Origin: Campanula takesimana
Lineage: Eukaryota > Streptophyta > Magnoliopsida > Asterales > Campanulaceae
DNA length: 64,000 bases
Assembly (NCBI GenBank): GCA_026119855.1
Contig: JAOWBW010000182.1
Coordinates: 846,297 to 910,296, forward strand
Reading direction: 5' to 3'
The notes under the pieces are model-generated. The model made no database searches. It saw only the letters and a program-made list of their open reading frames with translations, and was not told the DNA's origin. The translations under genes were made by a program, and so were the position numbers. Each line of letters begins with the position of its first letter. The first letter of the stretch is position 1. Positions 1 to 10,201 of the stretch are shown here, one piece after another.

Positions 1-77
1 TCACCTTGACCCATCTTCTCATTTTCTGCAGCTGAATCCCTGAATCTCTAACCACGAACCAAAGCTCTGGTACCACT
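1..77 (-). mobile_element. 5' leader of a Ty1/copia element cut by the window edge
   Basis: This short stretch lies just inside the LTR at 78-719. Read on the minus strand it starts with a primer binding site (64-75, minus strand TGGTACCAGAGC), which differs by one base from the usual plant initiator-Met tRNA site of copia elements. The rest of the element lies to the left of the window, so no gag or pol can be assigned. Confidence 0.75.
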
Positions 78-719
78 TGTTATAGCAATTGAACAATACT
101 TGATGAGAAAATAAAGCAATCACAAGAACACAGATTTACGTGGTTTACCAACTTGGCTACGTCCACGGGGAGGGGAGAGAATATTATTATCGCTGGAGAA
201 ACAATTACACAAGATCACACTAATCTACTTTGCACGAATTTTGGTCACAAAATTCCTGACTGTGCAAATCCTAGATCTAGAATTATTTATCTCTCTTTCT
301 CTGTGTAAACTAAGCAAACTGAGTAACTGAATTAAATTAGGACGGAAGGGAGTATATACCACGTATAGTCAGTTCCCTAGTACTAATTCGAACACCATAA
401 GGAGTACTAGTGTCTTATTCAAATTTGTTAGGACTCTTTTAATCCTAACTTATCAAGGCACTAAGTCCATACTCTTGCTGCAACAACCAAATTAAGACTC
501 CCAGGCCCAACGCACATGCAGCAAAAAACAAACCAAACAAGCTGATCACTTTTCTTTGCGTTAATTGCATGGCGAAGGCTTCAAGTTTCTGTTTTTATGG
601 CCTTTGCTCGAAGCCTAAGCCAAAAAAATATTTTTACTCCTTCTGTCTCAGAATTACGAACTTGTTAATTAATCCACTAAATTTAGGCGTCCCCAAATTC
701 AAAGGCATTAATCCTAACA
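78..719 (-). repeat. 5' LTR of a minus-strand Ty1/copia element
   Basis: The block starts TGTTA and ends TAACA, the inverted termini of a copia LTR, and it abuts a tRNA-Met-type primer site on its left. By polarity it is the 5' LTR of a minus-strand element. The partner LTR and one target-site duplication are outside the window, so the boundaries rest on the termini and the primer site. It contains no coding sequence. Confidence 0.75.
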
Positions 720-963
720 GACATAAATGTAAATGACATAAATGTAACAACTTTTAATTATAACAAATACTCCTCTCCACTTAGCTCATCATTTTAATAC
801 ACTATAAAAGTGTAAGATGAAACCATTAGGGTCATGGGAGTATTTGGGTCCAATCATATATATTTAAAGACTACATTTTTATAAGCATGAAAATAAATAA
901 AGCTAATATCCCAACAAGAACAATATAAAGATGACAATAAAATAAAGATTCAACTGTTAAGCA
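720..963. other. AT-rich flank, no gene seen
   Basis: No coding or RNA gene is visible. A short inverted pair of ACTCC/GGAGT-type ends near 768-842 could be a very small or degraded MITE, but it is too weak to call. Confidence 0.5.
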
Positions 964-1572
964 TGTTTGGGGTAAACCTTTAATTGATTGACCCAAGTTT
1001 GCTTCTTTTCTTCTTTACTTAGAGAACTTGGGTTCTAAGGTTTTTTACTTGGGTTGATTTTGGGTAGGAAGAAGGAATTATGTGGGTTCCTAAATCCTAG
1101 AGAGATAAAGAGAGACTACAATTTTTTAGAGTAACTTTGCTAGGGAATCCTTGATGTGAAATGGGTAGAGGAAGCCTCTATTTATAGGATGGATTGGGGA
1201 CTTGTTTGTAATTTAAAAGTAACATTTTGGTCCCTCAACTATTAGCTTATTATTTGCTTAGGGGCTAAGCAAAGAGGAGATATTTTGATCCTTAAATGGG
1301 CTGAAAACTGGTATTTTTGGTGCACAAAATGGGCTGAAATTGTGCATTTTCGGTTTGGCTGTTTATGTGGAATTTGGACAAACTATCCATACGGCTAGTC
1401 TTTTTTACTTTTCTTTTTTTCTTTTTTTTTAATTCCAAATTGGTCCTAAAGTTTTCTCTTTATTCTTGTGAGGTCCTAGCCTATCATTAATGTCCTAAAT
1501 AATTCCCAAATTACCCCTTAGCTTTATAATTTGATTATTTTAAGGATAGTAATCCGGATCGGGGTACTTACA
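964..1572 (-). repeat. LTR-like block, possibly a solo LTR
   Basis: The block begins TGTTTGG and ends ACTTACA. On the minus strand it has a TATAAATAGAGG-like promoter motif around 1178-1190, as retrotransposon LTRs often do. I found no matching partner and no target-site duplication, so it may be a solo LTR, an LTR remnant or simply AT-rich spacer. Confidence 0.35.
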
Positions 1573-2083
1573 GTGGGATTTCTACCCGGTTACTTCTGTG
1601 ATCATCCTCGTTTGCCCCTCTAGTCCTGGAGGGTTGAAGGAGATGTGTCATGGGGTGGTACGAGTCATACTCCAGAAGATCCCTTTGAACCTCGGTGAGC
1701 TGCTGGAGCGTGTCAAGGTTATTTTCAAGTAGAGTTCATCTATCAATAGGAGGGGGCCTTGAGGGACCGGCTCCATCGTTCTGGGGTTGTGTAGACGCTG
1801 ATGTTCGCCTCCGACTCTCATACGTATGGTTGATCTCTTGAGGTGGTCCCCTTGAGAGTGTATGCATGCCGACGCCAGTAGGTGGTGGAGGCGGAGGACG
1901 TCCATGAGGAATTGCTGTGTTGGCCACGTTTGGTGGATTGACCACGTTTTGTGGTTGGTTCTAGTCACCTTCTTGAGTGACACTTGCTAGTTGGCCGTCG
2001 ACTTGTTGTCCAGCCATGAGGAGGTGTGGTTTAATCTGAATTTGAGAGTTCTCCGATGACGTTTCCCGATAATGGAACCAAAC
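1573..2083 (-). pseudogene. Truncated Ty3/gypsy-type gag start and leader
   Basis: On the minus strand a protein start at about 2016 opens with a Gln-rich segment and then a proline run, like the N-terminal spacer of gypsy gag polyproteins. A stop codon interrupts it near residue 19 and another after the proline-rich part. The leader upstream (2040-2083) carries a primer-site-like TTTGGTTCCATTATCGGG next to the LTR at 2084. No zinc knuckle, protease or pol follows, because the sequence runs into the block at 964-1572. The family is inferred from context only. Confidence 0.45.
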
Positions 2084-3401
2084 TGATGATGCCAAAAACA
2101 TACCGGATCAGCCCTGGTCCGAGCGGTTCGGATAATCCCAGCAAGAGAGCCTCCTCAATCGGACCTACACATATGAAACAATAAACGTGAACTAAGCCAA
2201 GGCTTCAACGGCGAAGAGCCTCCGGAGTGAGAGTAAGTATCACGATTATAGAGAGAATAAAGGGAATAATTGACTAGAGTTGAGAGTCAAGAGTCATGTA
2301 CCGTTTTATGGGTGAGGACCCATGTATATATAGGCATAAACGTAGTAGTCCTGACTTGCGAAGGAAGCCAAAGAATCTGTTTTGGTATAGGACTTGTATT
2401 TTAGGAAAGTAGAATCCTGATGAGGATTGTATACTTAGTTTCCTTGTAGAGGAGGTATCCTTGTTAGGAAAGGATCTCCTTATTTGTAAATGAGTTGGAC
2501 TCTGCTAGTAGACTCCGTTTTGTATTAGGAGAGTTGGACCTAGTCACTGAAGAATGAGCTAGGTCGGTTTGCCTGACCTAACTCGGCTCGTGGGAGAGGC
2601 TGAGCTAGGTGTGTTGGTTGTATAACCATCTTTGATTGTTTAAGGCTTGGTTCGTGGGTTCATGCCATGTTTTGCCTATGTCAGCCTGAGTTCACGTCGG
2701 TATTAGGTCAAGTCGGTTTGGTGATCTCGGCTTGGTCTGTCAAGAAGCCGAGTGGTGGTAGTGGGATGGTTGTAAAGTAACAAGGCACTTTCTAACTTGT
2801 TTTGGAGCTAAGTCTGGGACCTAGTCGGTTTAGATGACCTCGTCCTCATCTTGGATGAGGTGAGGTGTTGGTCTCGTCCTTGTTATGGACACCTCGTCCT
2901 CAGTTTATGACCTCGTCCTCGGTTTATGATGCCTTGTCCTATGACTCCTCATTATCGTCATGGACTCCTCGTCTCGTCATGGTTGAGACCTAGGAGAGCA
3001 GTCATGGTACTTGGGACTTGGTCTCCTTGGGACTAGGCTGGTCGGCATGCTTCCTTGTGGTCAGCCTAGGTAAGGCTGAGGAAGGCATGTGGTGTCTAGG
3101 ACTTGATCCTTATCTTACATTAGCTTTCTCGGCATATATGAATGCCGAGGAGGTAAAGTGTTGTGCTAAGTGGTCTTCGCCCATGTCCCGGGTAATGTAA
3201 GTCTTCTTGTAGGTCCAAGGTTTGGTGTGAAGTCTTGGTAGGAACGTACTACTCCAGGTAGTCCTAGGCATTTTAGCCATCTAGTCCTGGTAACCATCTA
3301 GGCATGGTAGCCATCTAGACATTGTAGCCATCTAAGAATTGTAGCCATCTAGGCATGGTAGCCATCTAGGCCTTACCTATGGCGGTGCTGGGTTTATACC
3401 A
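2084..3401 (-). repeat. Probable gypsy LTR with internal short repeats
   Basis: This region lies on the LTR side of the gag leader. It starts TGATG and probably ends TTATACCA. It contains two low-order repeat patches: CTCGTCCTCGG-type units around 2835-2970 and about five 17-18-bp GTAGCCATCTAGGCATG-type units at 3277-3375. No partner LTR is in the window, so the right border is approximate. Short open frames inside show no domain. Confidence 0.5.
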
Positions 3402-3638
3402 TTCAGAAACAATGATTTTGGACCATTGAAACCGATTATAATAGTGAACCAAATGAGAATGTGAACCAAATGAACAGTGTATCAGCGGTTCACAATTTAT
3501 TTATGGTTCGAGCTTGAAAACCGATTGTTTGAATCATCGGTTTGGACGGTCTAAATATAAAATTTTATGATTGTTCAAATTCAAATACTATATAAGTCTA
3601 AAATATCCAAAATATATAACTAGACAAAATAATTTATA

Positions 3639-3908
3639 CCTTCTCCATCTCAGAGTAAGAGTCTTACTTTTCAATTTGGCGTTTCAGAGTAAGAGTCATA
3701 TTTCTAAAATGGCAAAACACATTTACTATTCATTCCGCTCATTCTGTCTCCTACTTTACTTTTATACTCAGAACACCGTTCAACTTTCTATTCCTAACTT
3801 CTATCTCTTACCTCACTTTTCATAGTCATAATATTTATATCACATCCACATTTCTTAATCTCTAAGCAAATAGGAGCTAGAACTCTTACTCTGGAACGGA
3901 ATGAGTAA
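3639..3908. mobile_element. Probable Stowaway-like MITE
   Basis: Imperfect inverted ends (left CTCCATCTCAGAGTAAGAG, right ACTCTTACTCTGGAACGG) enclose about 270 bp of non-coding AT-rich DNA, as in MITEs of the Tc1/mariner superfamily. The termini have diverged, so the exact ends and the TA duplication are uncertain. The sequence between 3402 and 3638 shows nothing recognisable. Confidence 0.5.
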
Positions 3909-3914
3909 TATATA

Positions 3915-4151
3915 CTCCATCCGTCCCATTACAATGGGCACTCTTGGTCAAACCTACTTGAACTTTAACTAAGATTTAAATCTAAACTAATAATATTTAT
4001 AAAATTTAAAAAATAGTTATTGAATCATTGATAGAAACACCATCAATAACTATTTTTAATTTTTTGTGGAGATAAATAAATTAACATAAAATGTTAATCA
4101 AAGTTTAAATGGGTTTGATCAAAAGTGCTCATTGTAATGGGACAGAGGGAG
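3915..4151. mobile_element. Stowaway MITE, TA duplication
   Basis: The element has inverted ends CTCCATCCGTCCCATTACAA and a matching right end in TTGTAATGGGACAGAGGGAG, flanked by TA on both sides (3913-3914, 4152-4153). It is 237 bp, non-coding and AT-rich. A sequence of the same family lies at 56155-56395. It would be mobilised in trans by a mariner-like transposase, none of which is in the window. Confidence 0.85.
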
Positions 4152-5026
4152 TACAAAACTTAAAACTTTTGCCTAAAAAGACAGCTAAAAAACTGCTAAA
4201 AGAGTAATTGCTCAAAAGATTAAAAATAAAAATAATAAAAATAAAATAAACCAGATGAACTATAAACTGTACAGTTAAACTTAACCGTAAACTGAATTGT
4301 GAGTCGTATACAGGGACGGCCCCAGGGGGGCAGGTGGGGCGCCCGCCCAGGGCCCTTGCCGGGATTGGGGCCCAAAAATTTTTATAGCATGTATATATAT
4401 ATGGAATTTTTTTTCGAATAATTCCCTTTTGAATCCATATGTACCAGAATGACACTAGGGAAAATTTATGTACCAAAATGACGACTTTGTGTGTAGTCGG
4501 CATTGGTAGTGCCGTTTTTGGCTTGAAGTCGGCATTGCCAATGTCGACTTTAGGTCAGAACAATTTAGGGTAATTAGGGTTAGGGTTAATGGGTTAATGG
4601 TTGACGTGTTTAAGGTTTAAACTGAAGTCGGCATTGGCAATGCCGACTTTAGCTAGGGTTTCCAGAAATCGTCATTGCCAATGCCGACTTTATCCCACCA
4701 CCCGTTTATACCTCAAGACCACCCTCTTCTTTCTCATCCTTTCATTATTTTTCTCTCCATTTCAAAGCTGTTTATACCTCAAGACCAGCCTCTTCTTTCT
4801 CATCCTTTCATTATTTTTCTCTCCATTTCAAAGCTCAAACCTTCTGCAATATTTGGTAAATAAAAAGATTCAAGCATTTAAGTTACATTTTAATATTTTT
4901 TATATATTTTTATTTGTATAATGTGAATGTAAACTAGAGTTATTTGTTGTTTTTTATGTAAATGCATTGGTAATAAAATAATTATTAGGATTTTGACTGT
5001 CGAATTAATTTGTTTAGGGAAAAATT

Positions 5027-7209
5027 ATGAGTGGAGTTCCACTTATTTTCATGTGCTACTGGGGAGGAGATGATGAACACCCGTTTAAAGATAGTAATCT
5101 TGAACAGGGGCCGAAATGTCCACTTAGGGCAAAAACTTGTTGGAGTTACAAAAAATTGATTAAGAAGTTATATAAGAAAATTGGGGTAGATCGAAGGGAT
5201 GTTAAGTTGAAAGTTATTTGTAGATATCCTCATCTGGTCGGCAATGGGTTTGCAAGTTACATTCCGTTTCCAGTCGAGAATGATATGTGTGTGGAAGTCA
5301 TGTTTGATGTTTCTGGTCAATTAGGTGGGATGAGTAGCTTGCATTTATATGTTGTCATGAATTTTGTTGATAATGTACGTTCTGGTGAGCTTGAAACACG
5401 TGAGGAGCCGATACAAAATGAGAATTTTTTGGACATGGGTAACTTTCATATGGGTTTGGGTTCTCCAAATTACTACCTTGAGAGAGATGATGATGGTTTT
5501 GAAACACATGTAGAAGAGGAAGAGGAAGTGGAAGCGGAAGTGGAAAGGGAAGAGGTAGAGGAACGTGAAAATGATGATGATTCAGATTATGAAGCTCATA
5601 TCCTTGTAGTAAGTTCCGATGCTGATTCTGGATATGAAGATTGTCCGAGTCCAACTGATAGCGAGAATGAGGGTGATGATGGGGAAGGTGGAGATGTAGG
5701 ATCACACATGATTACTCTTAATGAGCCGCATAATCAAATGTATGGGAGAGGAGACTATCAATTTTACTGCGATATTGGTGAAGGGTCGGAGAATTATGAT
5801 AATAGTGAATACAAGTTTGCAGAATGAAATGCGAAGAGTGATGGAATCGCCAAAGGTATTCGCTTTTCAAAGAAGATTGAAGTGCAATATAAAATAAAGA
5901 AGTACCATATTACGAAAAATCTGAGGTTCAAGGTGAAAAAGAGCGCACCGCAAAAGTGGACTATTGAGTGTTTGGTGAAACAGTTTCCCTGCAATTTCTA
6001 TGTGAATGTGAGTCTGAAGAAAGGTGGGTATTGGGAAGTAACTAAGTACAAGGGTCCACATTCTTGCTTGGCTTCAGATGTTAGCGGAGATCATCCTAAT
6101 TTAGATGCTCAGTTTATAGGACGAGAAGTTATGGATTTTATCAAGGTTGATCCAGAGTACAAGATTAAGCTTATTATGACAGCAATAAAATCAAACTACG
6201 GTAAGGATGTTTCATATCGGAAGGCTTGGTGTGGTAAACAAAAATCCATCGCTCAAGAATATGGGGACATGGAAGATTCTTATAAAAAGTTGCCACGTTT
6301 GTTAGCAGCTATTCAAAAGTGGAACCCTGGAACCATTGTGAAGTATTCTAATCGTCCTGAAGCTGGTCCTCCAGGTTCGTTTGACCTCATGTTCTGGGCT
6401 TTTAGCCCTTGTTTGGAAGCATTCTCTCATTGTCGTCCTGTTATTTCTGTTGATGGAACATTCTTGCATGGATGATATAAATGGGTAATACTTATTTCTA
6501 TGGGTGTCGATGCGAATGATAGTTTACTTCCACTTGCTTTTGCTCTTGTTGAAAAAGAGGACTATGAAAACTGGTCATGGTTCTTACATCTTGTTTACAA
6601 ACATATTATTAAGGGTCGTGGAGTTTGTTTGATATCTGATCGCCATTCTGGTATCCTTTCCACGGTTGGAGAAAATAGATGGCCACGAACTGTTGTTCAC
6701 AGGTGGTGCATGTTTCATTTACGAGCTAATTTCCTTCACGTTCACAAGGGTGTTGGCTTAAAAGATCTTTTTTGGCGTGCTGTTAGCACCACCTAGGATA
6801 GGAAGCTGAAAAATTTCTTGGCCCAGATTCGTATAATCAATCCCGAGGCAGTTAAATGGTTTGAGTTGTTGGATGTAAGAGTTCGCATGTTCTTGCGTGC
6901 TTCAAAGCTCAACATATCGATGGTTTGAATTTTATTGATTCCGTTTACAGTCTTGAGGCGTACTACAATACATGGAGGGGCACTTTTAGTCCGATCCATG
7001 ACGAGGCTTATTGGAATGTAGATCATCTTGTCCCAAGTTTTTATCCTAGCCCGATGCATCGACGTGATAAGAAGCAAGGAAGACCTAAATCTAGGCGAAT
7101 TAGAAATAGGATGGATTGGCAAGTGGAGAAAAGGAAGTTTCATTGCGGGATATGCAAAGTAGAAGGTCACACTAAAAGAAGGTGTCCAACTATTAGGGAG
7201 CATAATTAA
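5027..7209 (+). pseudogene. MuDR/MULE transposase, broken by stops and frameshifts
   Basis: Three or four frames together resemble a MULE transposase. 5027-5827 gives 266 residues: an N-terminal domain with SYIPFPVENDMCVEVMF, then an acidic Glu/Asp-rich stretch. 5882-6475 carries the DNA-binding part (W-T-I-E-C, HSC) and the start of the catalytic domain with VISVDGTFL. 6500-6796 continues with GVDANDSLLPLAFALVE, LISDRHSGI and HRWCMFHLRANF, the second catalytic Asp region and the C2H motif. 6925-7209 ends with a CCHC knuckle, CGICKVEGHTKRRC. The pieces lie in different frames and the segment between 6796 and 6925 is collapsed, so no active enzyme can be made. The family call is secure; the original exon structure is not. 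Confidence 0.85.
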
Positions 7210-7234
7210 ATGTTATTTTCAAGTCGTGGGAATA

Positions 7235-7425
7235 TAGTATTTGTAATATGTTTAACTATTCGTGAATGTTATTTTATTTGAATTTTGAACTTGTAATATG
7301 TTTAACTATTTGTGAATGTTATTTTATTTGAACTTTAAATATGTTTAACTATTCGTGAATGTTATTTTATTTGAACTTGTAATATGTTTAACTATTCATG
7401 AATGTTATTTTATTTACAGTTTTTA
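7235..7425. repeat. Short tandem array downstream of the MULE transposase
   Basis: About four degenerate copies of a unit of roughly 45-60 bp containing ATATGTTTAACTATTCGTG and AATGTTATTTTATTTGAA. The array is AT-rich and non-coding, and lies just after the transposase stop. Confidence 0.7.
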
Positions 7426-7544
7426 TATTTAGTACTTTAAATTATTAAGTATTATTATTTTAATTGGACTTGAAAAAATGATGGTAGCATATTGGTTTTT
7501 ACTCGATAAAAATAACATGTCCCCCAAATACTTCATTAATCATC

Positions 7545-7770
7545 CCAAACACTTAGTGACCACATCCTGGTCACATAGGAAATAAATAATACATAAATCT
7601 TACATTAATAAACCCAAATATTCAGTGACCACATCCCGGCCACATAGAAAATAAATAATACATAAATCCAATTATTCAGTGACCACATCCCGGTCACATA
7701 GTCAATATTACATAAGTCCAAATATTCAGTGACCACATCCCGGTCACATAGTCAATATTACATAAGTCCA
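7545..7770. repeat. Tandem array of about 50-bp units
   Basis: Four to five units carry CAGTGACCACATCCCGGTCA followed by CATAG and AATATTACATAAGTCC. One further isolated copy lies near 7978-8003. There is no coding potential. Confidence 0.75.
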
Positions 7771-7848
7771 AATATTCGATGTACCTGTCTCAAAAATTCA
7801 TGAAATCTTGAAAGTGATGGTTAGAGATCATTTATAACATATCAAACA

Positions 7849-8385
7849 TCAACCAAAGCCTGCTGGACACTTTTGTACATTACGAAAACAACTATCAAAA
7901 CTCAACCAAATGAAGTGATATGCGCATGAAACTTTATGTGTGCATAGACATACAAATACTACATCAATCCAAATATGTAGTGAGCACATCCCGGTCACAT
8001 AGGAAATCCGGCAGGGATAAGCAGATATGGTGTAATTGCTAGGAGGATTATGTGTCCTATCACCTCTCCTAGGCAACATGCGAGAAATTACACGACCCAA
8101 ACGTGATGTGGAAGTTTGACCTGAACCAGATCGATGGGATGTCTCTGGTACCTGAGTAGGGTCCATGTTAGTCGTACGGCTACCAAAATGTGGAACCTCC
8201 CCATACGTACCCGAAGGTAGATCAATGCTTGTTCTTTGACTTACAGATCGATGTGATGTCTCTGGTAGCTGAGTAGGGTTTATGTTAGTCGTACGCCTAC
8301 CAAAATGTGGAACCTCCCCGTACGTAACCGAGGGTAGATCAAGGCTTCTTCTTCGAAAGTGGCATTTTTTGACAAAAAGACACAA
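7849..8385 (-). CDS. Hypothetical ORF with a duplicated segment inside the MULE
   Basis: The frame gives 178 residues. Two adjacent copies of a segment of about 42 residues share GEVPHFGSRTTN and PETSHRS. The frame then enters a basic stretch (RMLPRRGDRTHNPPSN) and a hydrophobic tail. The duplication is a DNA-level tandem repeat of roughly 120 bp (8106-8350). I recognise no domain. It may be the decayed end of a second MULE-borne gene or a chance open frame, and I lean to the latter for its C-terminal half. Confidence 0.25.
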   Translation of the reverse strand: MCLFVKKCHFRRRSLDLPSVTYGEVPHFGRRTTNINPTQLPETSHRSVSQRTSIDLPSGTYGEVPHFGSRTTNMDPTQVPETSHRSGSGQTSTSRLGRVISRMLPRRGDRTHNPPSNYTISAYPCRISYVTGMCSLHIWIDVVFVCLCTHKVSCAYHFIWLSFDSCFRNVQKCPAGFG

Positions 8386-8619
8386 CCATTAAATATTAAA
8401 CTATAATTCAGTAAAAAAGAGGGTTGTCCGTTAAATATTTAAAAAAAGACGCAAAATCCGTTAAATTTCTGACAGATCAGTTAAGTTTCTAACAGAAAGT
8501 TGGCATTTTTGTTAACATTTTGACGAAATTCGTATGTTAATGTCAAGTTTCATCAAATTTTAACAAATAACCTATTGTTAAATTAATACAACATCACAAA
8601 AAATTAACATGTATTATTT

Positions 8620-8687
8620 GATACTTCACGAGGTGCGGGAAGTGAAATTTTTGGCGGCCCATTTATCTTTTTCACTTTTAATTGTTT

Positions 8688-8757
<70 letters not shown>

Positions 8758-9025
8758 ATTTAAGCCAATTCAATAGAAACGTTGTACTTAATTAAATTTA
8801 CAACATTTAATATAAACGTTGTAATCTGTAATTTTTTACAACGTTTAATTTTTGAAACGTTGTCCCGCTCACATTTGACAACGTTTATTTAATAGAACCG
8901 TTGTTACTTAATAGAAACTACAACATTTGTTGATTAAACGTTGTATTATATCCTTATTACAACGTTTTTTTTTTGTAAATGTTGTTAAAAAAAAAACGTT
9001 GTAAATAACTATTTTTGTTGTAGTG
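8620..9025. mobile_element. Right end of a CACTA-type element
   Basis: The segment ends GTTGTAGTG, the reverse of the CACTACAA terminus of plant CACTA transposons. It carries about twelve subterminal AACGTTGT/ACAACGTT units in alternating orientation, spaced roughly 20 bp (8779-9000). No CACTACAA left end is seen nearby, so it is probably a truncated copy inserted in the MULE. A (TC)n run occupies 8692-8756. The left limit given here is approximate. Confidence 0.6.
8692..8756. repeat. (TC)n microsatellite
   Basis: An almost pure TC dinucleotide run of about 65 bp. Confidence 0.95.
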
Positions 9026-9369
9026 TGAGTGGGGTGGGTGGGTGGTGTGCGGTAAAAAAGGCTTAAAGGAAATCGGCAATGGGAATACCGATTTCATAAT
9101 AAGTCGGCACTACCAATGCCGTCTTCTGCCTCTTTTGTCAGACGTGTCCCCTTCCCTCTTAATCCCCTCCTCTTAATCTCTCAAGCTTAATTAACCCAAT
9201 TAACCCTAACCCAGAAAAGTGAAATCGGCAATGGCAATGCCGACTTCACGATAAAATCGGCACTACCAATGCCGACTTCACATAAAGTGGTCATTTTGGT
9301 ACATAAATTTTTCCTAATGTCATTCTGGGACATATGGATTCAAAATGAAATTATTTGAAAAAAAAAATC

Positions 9370-9373
<4 letters not shown>

Positions 9374-9423
<50 letters not shown>
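9374..9423. repeat. (TG)n microsatellite
   Basis: A pure TG run of about 50 bp just outside the MULE right end. It obscures the MULE border and any target-site duplication. Confidence 0.95.
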
Positions 9424-9426
<3 letters not shown>

Positions 9427-10201
9427 TATTATGAAAAAAAATTATCACTAATTCTTTCTTAAAGAAATAAAAGAAAATCAGCTGACACATTTTATTAGTT
9501 CATTTTTAAGCAAAAGAGGCCCCAAAGAAAAAAAAAATACACAAAAAAGGCCTATTTTATTTGAGAAAAATAAAATCAACCAAGGACAACTATATATATA
9601 ACTTTTGGGGCCTTCATATTCTCTTATTTTAATAACTCAAATAAAATTATTTTTTCTTAGTGACAAATTTAAGTAGAAATGAAAACATCTTTGTAAGACA
9701 TAGATATGTATAATCTTCTTTGAAGTAATGTTTTTAGTCCTCATATTCTTATATTATTTTATTTTTGGTGAACATAATTTAATCTTATCATTTGCAAGAG
9801 TTTTTAAGAAACTTTTATATATTTATTTAATTTGTTCTTTTGCAAATTTTGGGACGTTATATGTATATATTTTTTTCATCATGTTTTTGTTGTACATATT
9901 TTTTTCCTTTTGTAATTTTACTGTGTTTTATACATTTTCTTACTATTTTTTTATGATAAAAATTTATAGGTTTGATTATAACATTTAATTTATCTGTTAT
10001 TATGCTAAACTCAATCATTTGATCTTACAATTATTTTATACTTAAATACAAATTCAAAGTACAAGTTAACACAAAAAAAATAATTCTGCTAGTAAAAACA
10101 TGAGTTTTGAAAGAGAAAAAAAAAATTATGAAAGGCCGTTCATTGTTTCAAAAAGAGAAAGGACCTCGCCCAGGACCCCAAAGAAGCTAGGAACGGCCCT
10201 G

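Larger units (their letters stand above)
4405..9365 (+). mobile_element. Decayed autonomous-type MULE with long terminal inverted repeats
   Basis: The left end (about 4405-4700) and right end (about 9065-9365) are inverted copies, sharing stretches such as AATCCATATGT and AAATTTATGTACCAAAATGA followed by repeated GTCGGCATTG/CAATGCCGAC motifs. Inside are a broken MuDR-type transposase, two short tandem arrays, an ORF-bearing duplicated segment and a CACTA end. Long TIRs plus a MuDR transposase define a Mutator-like element. The outer borders run into T-rich and dinucleotide repeats, so I could not fix the 9-bp target duplication. Confidence 0.75.
4311..10201. mobile_element. Pair of hAT-type ends enclosing a MULE
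   Basis: The left end begins CAGGGACGGCCCCAGG and continues with a GC-rich GGGCGCCCGCCCAGGGCCC-like subterminal block. The right end, read in reverse, begins CAGGGCCGTTCCTAGC and continues with a similar block. Such ends are typical of one plant hAT family. Between them lie 94 bp, the MULE, and 836 bp of AT-rich DNA with no open frame (9366-10201). The 8-bp flanks do not match (GTCGTATA against ACCACCCC), so the two ends may come from different copies or from a rearrangement. Confidence 0.5.

Noticed and set aside
964..2083. One intact gypsy element
   Set aside because: The gag start is present but no pol, matching LTR or duplication could be found, so only fragments are called.
5355..5705. 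A 116-codon His/Leu/Pro-rich frame on the minus strand
   Set aside because: It is the antisense shadow of the acidic Glu/Asp-rich stretch of the MULE transposase.
4311..10201. A complete hAT transposon with the MULE inside
   Set aside because: The ends are alike but the 8-bp flanks differ and no hAT transposase is seen, so this is kept only as a pair of ends.
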